A DNA stretch of 64,000 bases from Pseudoxanthomonas wuyuanensis (GTDB lineage: Bacteria; Pseudomonadota; Gammaproteobacteria; Xanthomonadales; Xanthomonadaceae), in the NCBI RefSeq assembly GCF_900215535.1, contig NZ_OCND01000008.1, positions 165,088 through 229,087 on the forward strand, written 5' to 3'. The position numbers were made by a program, and so were the translations under genes. The notes under the pieces were generated by a model. That model had not been told where the DNA came from. It did not search any database and saw only the letters and a list, made by a program, of their open reading frames with translations. This document shows positions 60,043 to 64,000 of this stretch, one piece after another. How positions within the stretch are numbered: the first letter of the stretch is position 1; the number at the start of each line of letters is the position of its first letter.

Positions 60043-61355
60043 ATGGCGCGCAAGCGTTCCCTGGACTTGGACACGCTGTTCCACACGATCGCCGCCGCAC
60101 CAGACGGCCTGGGCATCGAGGCGCTGCAGGCCGCATTTCCCTCGGTGCCACGCCGCAATCTGCAACGCCATGTCGCCGCCTTGGTCGGCCAAGGACGCCT
60201 GAAGGCGGAAGGAAACGCGCGCGCGCGCAGGTACCGCGCCGTTGCGCCGCCGGGACCGCAGGCGCCGACCGTCGACCCTTGCCGCAGCGCACGCCTGTGG
60301 GCTACCAGCGGCAGTTCCTGGAGCATTACCAGCCCAACGAAACAGCCTATCTCGCGCCGGCCCTGCGCGCGCACCTGCACCAGTTGGGCCACTCCCCCGC
60401 GGAGGGCCGGCCTGCCGGCACCTATGCACGGCAGGTGCTTGATCGGCTGTTGATCGATCTGTCCTGGGCCTCAAGCCGACTGGAAGGCAACACCTACAGC
60501 CGGCTGGATACCCAGAACCTGATCCAGTTCGGCCTGGCGGCGCCAGGCAAGGACCAGTTGGAAGCCCAGATGATCCTCAACCACAAGGCCGCCATCGAGA
60601 TGCTGGTGGAGCAGGCGCAGGAGGTCGGCTTCAACCGCTACACACTGCAGAACCTGCATGCGTTGTTGTCGGACAACCTGCTGCCAGACCCTGGCGCCGG
60701 TGGTCGTCTGCGGCAGAACGAAGTGGCCATCTCGGGATCGGTCTATCTGCCACTGGCGATTCCTCAACTGATCTCCGAGCACTTCGACACGCTGCTCGCC
60801 AAGGCCAGCGCTATCACCGACCCGTTCGAACAGGCCTTTTTCGCCATGGTGAAGTTGCCCTATCTGCAGCCCTTCGAGGACGTCAATAAACGTACCTCGC
60901 GCCTGGCCGCGAACATTCCGTTGATCCGTCGGAACCTGGCGCCGCTCTCGTTTGTCGATGTGCCCGAGGCGCTCTACGTGGAGGGCATGCTTGGGGTCTA
61001 TGAAATCAATCGGGTGGAGCTGTTGCGCGATGTCTTCGTATGGGCGTACGAACGCTCGTGCCAGCGCTACACGATCCTGCGCGATTCACTGCCAGTACCA
61101 GACCCGCTGCGGTTGAAGCATCGTGAGACGGTGCAGGTGCTGGTCACCGATATCATCAATGGTGGCATCCATCGCAACGACGTCGCGAGCATTCAAAAAC
61201 GAGTGGCTGCGCTGGTCGATCCGGAAGACATCGAAGACGTCCTGGCACTGACGGTGAATGAGTTGAACCAGTTGCATGAAGGCAACATCGCCCGCTACCG
61301 GATCAGACCCTCCCAGTTCCGCAATTGGCTGGCCTCGCAGGCCGAAGCGCAATAG
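60043..61355 (+). pseudogene. wHTH-Fic family protein with a frameshift and altered Fic motif
   Basis: ATG at 60043 (GGAG upstream) begins MARKRSLDLDTLFHTIAAAP, DGLGIEALQAAFPSVPRRNL, QRHVAALVGQGRLKAEGNAR, a winged helix. Near 60280 the reading must shift by one base, then continues GYQRQFLEHYQPNETAYLAP, WASSRLEGNTYSRLDTQNLI and KLPYLQPFEDVNKRTSRLAA to 61355. The Fic motif HPFxxGNGRxxR is here QPFEDVNKRTSR, lacking the catalytic His and one Gly. One missing base restores a ~437-residue protein. It belongs to a DNA-binding Fic-like subgroup with this variant motif, from memory. Confidence 0.75.
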
Positions 61356-61356
61356 A

Positions 61357-61382
61357 AAAAGGCGGCCACCAGGCCGCCCTTT
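61357..61382 (+). terminator. bidirectional-type terminator hairpin after the Fic-like gene
   Basis: AAAAAGGCGGCC, ACCA, GGCCGCCCTTT: a 7-bp GC stem flanked by A and T runs directly after the stop codon at 61355. It fits a rho-independent terminator on both strands, though the T run is short. Confidence 0.7.
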
Positions 61383-61404
61383 GCGAAGTCTCCCGCAAGA
61401 AGCA

Positions 61405-61519
61405 TCAAACCCCAACCGGATTAACCTTCTCCACATCGATCTTGTACTGCTTGATGGCCCGGGCTACGTCCTTGCCGTCCTAGGCCAGGGCGGCGATCGC
61501 AGCGTGGGCGATGTAGTAG
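61405..61519 (-). pseudogene. C-terminal gene fragment with an internal stop
   Basis: The minus strand reads GYYIAHAAIAALA, a TAG stop, then DGKDVARAIKQYKIDVEKVN, PVGV, TGA. The residue pattern on both sides of the TAG is consistent with one protein, so this is the end of a decayed gene; the 5' part is replaced by REP copy C. The family was not recognised. Confidence 0.5.
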
Positions 61520-61524
61520 CCAGT

Positions 61525-61569
61525 TAGCCCGGGTAAGACCAACGGCCGCACCCGGGGAACGGAAGGGTT
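61525..61569. repeat. REP-like element, copy C
   Basis: TAGCCCGGGTAAGACCAACG, GCCGCACCCGGGGAACGGAA, GGGTT. Same type as copies A, B and D. It lies 59 bases before copy D, which is in the same orientation. Confidence 0.75.
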
Positions 61570-61627
61570 ACATGCAGAGCTACAAGAGCCGTGCGTGAGT
61601 AGCCAATAACCTCACCTCATCGCAGCC

Positions 61628-61672
61628 GTAGCCCGGGTTAGGCCAACGGCCGCACCCGGGGAACGGAAGGGT
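61628..61672. repeat. REP-like element, copy D
   Basis: GTAGCCCGGGTTAGGCCAAC, GGCCGCACCCGGGGAACGGA, AGGGTT. With the inverted copy E, 13 bases away, it can form a large cruciform or hairpin, a BIME-like arrangement. Confidence 0.75.
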
Positions 61673-61684
61673 TGCGTGTAGAGC

Positions 61685-61718
61685 GCCCCGGGTGCGGCCG
61701 TGGCCTTACCCGGGCTAC
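61685..61718. repeat. REP-like element, copy E (inverted)
   Basis: GCCCCGGGTGCGGCCGTGGC, CTTACCCGGGCTAC is the reverse complement form of the REP core. It faces copy D and lies near the 3' end of the XAC0095-like gene at 61781, so the D/E pair may also act as a transcription barrier. Confidence 0.75.
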
Positions 61719-61780
61719 GCTGGCTTTAGTCGAGCGTCGGCCCGGACAAGCCGGGCCGACGGTGGCACACTACATGCGCC

Positions 61781-62494
61781 TTACTGCAGCGTCCGGTTCA
61801 AGCCATCCCCAAAGCCGGACTGCGCACCCGGCCTTGCGGCCGGGCCCGCAAACCCTGCGTCGTACACAGCCCGCGTTTCGCCCACGCGGCCAAGCGGACG
61901 CCGTGACGGCCCGAGCGGTTGGTCTTCCACCTCGTCCAGGATGGCGCGTACGGCTTCCACGCCGTCATAGATGGCCTGCCCTATCCGCGGCAGCGTGTGG
62001 TCGGCGAACTCGGCTTCGTGGCTGCCCGCCACCACATCACCATGCGCCGAGATGGTCTGAGTCAAAAGGTCCAGCGAATCAATCTGAGCCAGGGTGACGC
62101 CAAAGGAATAACGCTCGGCGACGGCGACAGAGATCTCCTGCATCTTCTCGGGCGCATCGTCTTCCTCCTCTTCGTCCTCGTCCTCTTCTTCGTCGTCTTC
62201 CTCTGCTTCCGCATCCGCATCCGCATCGGCGTTCGCCGCCTCCGCCTTTCGCGTTGCGGGCTGCGACAGTTCTTCCAACAACAATTCGACCTGCTCTGAC
62301 AGCAACTGCAAGCAGACCGCCAGTTCACCCATGCGTACCTCGGGTGCGCATTCTTCTTCCTCCTCCGGCGTGCGCGGCTGCGCCAGCCGGGACAGGAACT
62401 CCGTGTATTCGCGTAGCTTCTTCAGCCGGAACTGGCTGTCCTCCGGCAGGAAATAGCCTGGCGTGCCCAAATCGCTCGATTCATGCTTCGACAT
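61781..62494 (-). CDS. XAC0095-like domain protein with acidic linker
   Basis: 237 residues, ATG at 62494 after AAGGAGG. The N-terminal part (GYFLPEDSQFRLKKLREYTE, FLSRLAQPRTPEEEEECAPE) is the XAC0095-like domain known mainly from Xanthomonadaceae. A helix (MGELAVCLQLLSEQVELLLE) is followed by an Asp/Glu block (ADADAEAEEDDEEEDEDEEE) and a second helical region (GVTLAQIDSLDLLTQTISAH, IGQAIYDGVEAVRAILDEVE). Function unknown. A structured RNA and a terminator-like hairpin lie upstream in its leader. Confidence 0.75.
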   Translation of the reverse strand: MSKHESSDLGTPGYFLPEDSQFRLKKLREYTEFLSRLAQPRTPEEEEECAPEVRMGELAVCLQLLSEQVELLLEELSQPATRKAEAANADADADAEAEEDDEEEDEDEEEEDDAPEKMQEISVAVAERYSFGVTLAQIDSLDLLTQTISAHGDVVAGSHEAEFADHTLPRIGQAIYDGVEAVRAILDEVEDQPLGPSRRPLGRVGETRAVYDAGFAGPAARPGAQSGFGDGLNRTLQ

Positions 62495-62540
62495 CGTTGC
62501 CTCCTTATTCCATTAAGTGACCCGCCCACAGCGGACGGGA

Positions 62541-62720
62541 AGTCGGGAGGCTAGAAACCGCACAGAGCCGGCGGGCGTATTCCCCTTGCGGGTGTTGTAT
62601 TAGCCGCCCTCCCGACGCAGGCATCACGTCGGCTTGCGCCTGTGAAAAGCAGGCACAAAAAACCCACCGGTTTATCGGAGGTGGGTACCGCTCTGTGAGG
62701 AGTTTCTAGGCTCCTTGACC
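62541..62720 (+). ncRNA. structured RNA, C4-antisense-like (tentative)
   Basis: GGAGGCTAGAAACCGCACAG at 62546-62565 pairs with CTGTGAGGAGTTTCTAGGCT near 62693-62712, closing a ~170-base structure. Inside, GTCGGGAGG (62542) can also pair with CCTCCCGAC (62606), and GCCTG...CAGGC and ACCCACC...GGTGGGT form hairpins. The words GCCGCCCTCCCGAC and TTTCTAGGCTCC are, from memory, typical of C4 antisense RNAs of prophages. The plus strand is assumed on that basis. If the minus strand is transcribed, it would be the leader of the XAC0095-like gene. Confidence 0.5.
62656..62686 (-). terminator. rho-independent terminator on the minus strand
   Basis: On the minus strand ACCCACC (from 62686) and GGTGGGT form a 7-bp stem with an 11-base loop, followed by six T. 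It lies upstream of the XAC0095-like gene, so it could attenuate that gene or end transcription from the truncated protease side. Confidence 0.6.
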
Positions 62721-62759
62721 CAAAGATTGCACCTATAGAATGACGGTTGTCAACCGCCA

Positions 62760-62935
62760 TTGCGATGGATTTACAAAGTGCACTTTGACCCTGAGTTTCA
62801 TTGGGCGACGGCCGCTTCCGCGGCGCCATCGAACGCCAATCGGAGCTGATGCGCCGACCCTGCCAAGATGGGAAGAACAGCCAAGGCTAAGGGCACGACC
62901 TAGGAAAGTGCACTCTGACCCCTGTTTCTGGCCTG
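62760..62935. repeat. dispersed intergenic repeat ending in AAGTGCACTCTG, copy 2
   Basis: Contains AAGTGCACTTTGACCCTGAG near 62778, CCATCGAACGCCAATCGG, CCAAGATGGGAAGAACAGCC and GACCTAGGAAAGTGCACTCT ending TGACCCCTGTTTCTGG. Corresponds to 53195-53345. Its right end lies inside the metalloprotease frame and marks the point where that gene loses similarity to its family. Confidence 0.68.
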
Positions 62936-63829
62936 ACCACACATCGTTGGCTCGGTGGCGCTGGTATTTACGACGAGTGCGATGACATCCCCGTATTCCT
63001 CGTTCCGGGCATAGTGCGGTAGCCACAAGCCACCGTTTACGTAGTACAGATCGAGCAGCGAGGCGTAGATTGAGCTTTCAGAGTAGGTCGGGTAAGCCAG
63101 AGCGGCAATCTGAAGGCTCAGTTCGATTTCGCTCGCGGCATACCCTGCATTGGCGGTACTTATCGCGTCGGTCAGTTCCTCCTGTAGCTCGGTCAATCCT
63201 CCCGCAGCCGTCACAGCAGAGTTCGTGAAAGCCAGCACTACTCGGATAGTGTTATGAACGTCAGCTTGCGCCGAGCCTTGTGCCAAGGGCGTCACACTGC
63301 TCTTCTTCGGTGGCAGTGGGAAGCGCTCCTTGAAAAGAGGAACATCCGGTGTGCCGTGGAGAACTCGGGCATCGCGCTTGAGAAGCACTTGCTTGCCATC
63401 AAGTCGTCGAAGTTGATAGATCGCGTTCCCCAAGGTGATGTTGCCTCCGAGCGAACCATTCGCGGACTTGTACAGTCGCGCGTTCGTTAGATCCAGCCCC
63501 GAGTTCGGCGTGGAATCAGACCTTGCAGCATGTCCGATCCACACAAGCGTGCTACTCCCAGGATTGGAAGGCTGCGACGGGAGGGTAATGACAACCGTTT
63601 CATCGAACAGGTTGGCAACAACGGTACCGCCCTTAAGCGCTGCAAGGTCGACCTTTACCGGAACGATCCATTCGATGCTTCGATCAGATGACTGGAGCCG
63701 TTCTTGTTCCGAACCGACTATAATCTTCTGAGATGGAGCTTGAACATCGATCAGGATCGGTGGTGCTGATTGCGCATTGACACAGAAGGATGTGACGACG
63801 AACGCGAACGCTGCGAGAAATCTCTTCAT
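62900..63829 (-). pseudogene. reprolysin-like metalloprotease, truncated by a repeat
   Basis: 309 codons from ATG at 63829 (AAGGAG upstream). Signal peptide MKRFLAAFAFVVTSFCVNAQ. A pro-region (LDVQ-type, IVPVKVDLAALKGGTVVANL, LVWIGHAARSDSTPNSGLDL) is followed by the start of the protease domain (HNTIRVVLAFTNSAVTAAGG, LTELQEELTDAISTANAGYA, GDVIALVVNTSATEPTMCGQ). The frame then runs into the dispersed repeat and ends RNRGQSALS. The zinc motif HExxHxxGxxH that should follow is missing, so no activity is expected. Confidence 0.78.
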
Positions 63830-63883
63830 CTTTCTTCTCCTTGAAAGTGCTGTGCCACTGGAGCGGCACAAATGGCGAGTCAA

Positions 63884-64000
63884 TCTTCAAAGTGCGTGAC
63901 TAATGTAGTCGGTCCTGCAAAATTACGATCAACCCACGCACTGACCCGTAAGCCGGTTTGCGGATGGCATTGATCGCAGTATTGCCGACCACAGACGCGC
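63884..64000. other. window end, no gene seen
   Basis: The last ~120 bases hold the upstream region of the truncated protease gene and nothing else recognisable. Too short to assign. Confidence 0.4.

Noticed and set aside
1..64000. CRISPR arrays, tRNA or rRNA genes, complete insertion sequences
   Set aside because: No regularly spaced direct repeats, cloverleaf sequences, rRNA words or transposase genes were seen.

Overview
The window looks like chromosome from a high-GC gammaproteobacterium of the Xanthomonadaceae/Lysobacteraceae (Lysobacter, Luteimonas, Pseudoxanthomonas or Stenotrophomonas-like). The indications are a xanthomonin-type lasso peptide cluster, an XAC0095-like protein, an RHS gene with a signal peptide, TonB-dependent and Gfo/Idh/GMC/DUF1080 sugar genes, and dispersed REP-like repeats. 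No tRNA, rRNA, CRISPR array or complete insertion sequence was seen. All assignments are from reading the sequence; no database search was run.

Region 1 (1-6.2 kb, minus strand): an RHS repeat protein that stops before its core domain, then seven tandem small secreted two-cysteine paralogues, then the missing RHS core as a separate open frame with its own signal peptide, running off the window. Region 2 (6.9-16.2 kb): a lasso peptide cluster with a GntR regulator, precursor A, protease B, cyclase C, and on the other strand a TonB receptor and an AtxE2-like isopeptidase. Two tandemly duplicated XRE regulators share a palindromic operator with the receptor. Region 3 (16.2-25.2 kb): an EVE-HNH-like nuclease, a PIN-like orphan, a BlaI/M56 sensor pair with a truncated paralogue, a small membrane operon, and a ParE/RelE toxin-antitoxin pair bounded by attC-like sites.

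Region 4 (25.3-37.9 kb): a four-gene esterase/exported-protein operon, a Crp/Fnr regulator, divergent MipA/TetR with tandem operators, a run of plus-strand orphan lipoprotein and membrane genes separated by degenerate attC-like hairpins (an integrase-less cassette array), an XRE/membrane-protein pair with a strong palindromic operator, and a TSUP permease. Region 5 (38-50.6 kb): a large sugar oxidation locus with two GMC dehydrogenase/subunit-3 pairs, three DUF1080 proteins, two TIM-barrel isomerases, an MFS transporter and a Gfo/Idh oxidoreductase. It fits periplasmic 3-keto-glycoside metabolism and is interrupted by a foreign-looking Nudix gene followed by an attC-like hairpin.

Region 6 (50.6-64 kb): assorted genes (GFA enzyme, LysR with a serine hydrolase and MFS pump, frameshifted SDR, VOC protein, Tat-exported Gfo/Idh protein, frameshifted Fic-like protein with operator repeats, XAC0095-like protein behind a C4-like structured RNA). 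Several REP-like repeats are present, and one dispersed repeat truncates a reprolysin-like metalloprotease gene. Two probable one-base deletions (SDR and Fic) are either real pseudogenisation or sequencing error.
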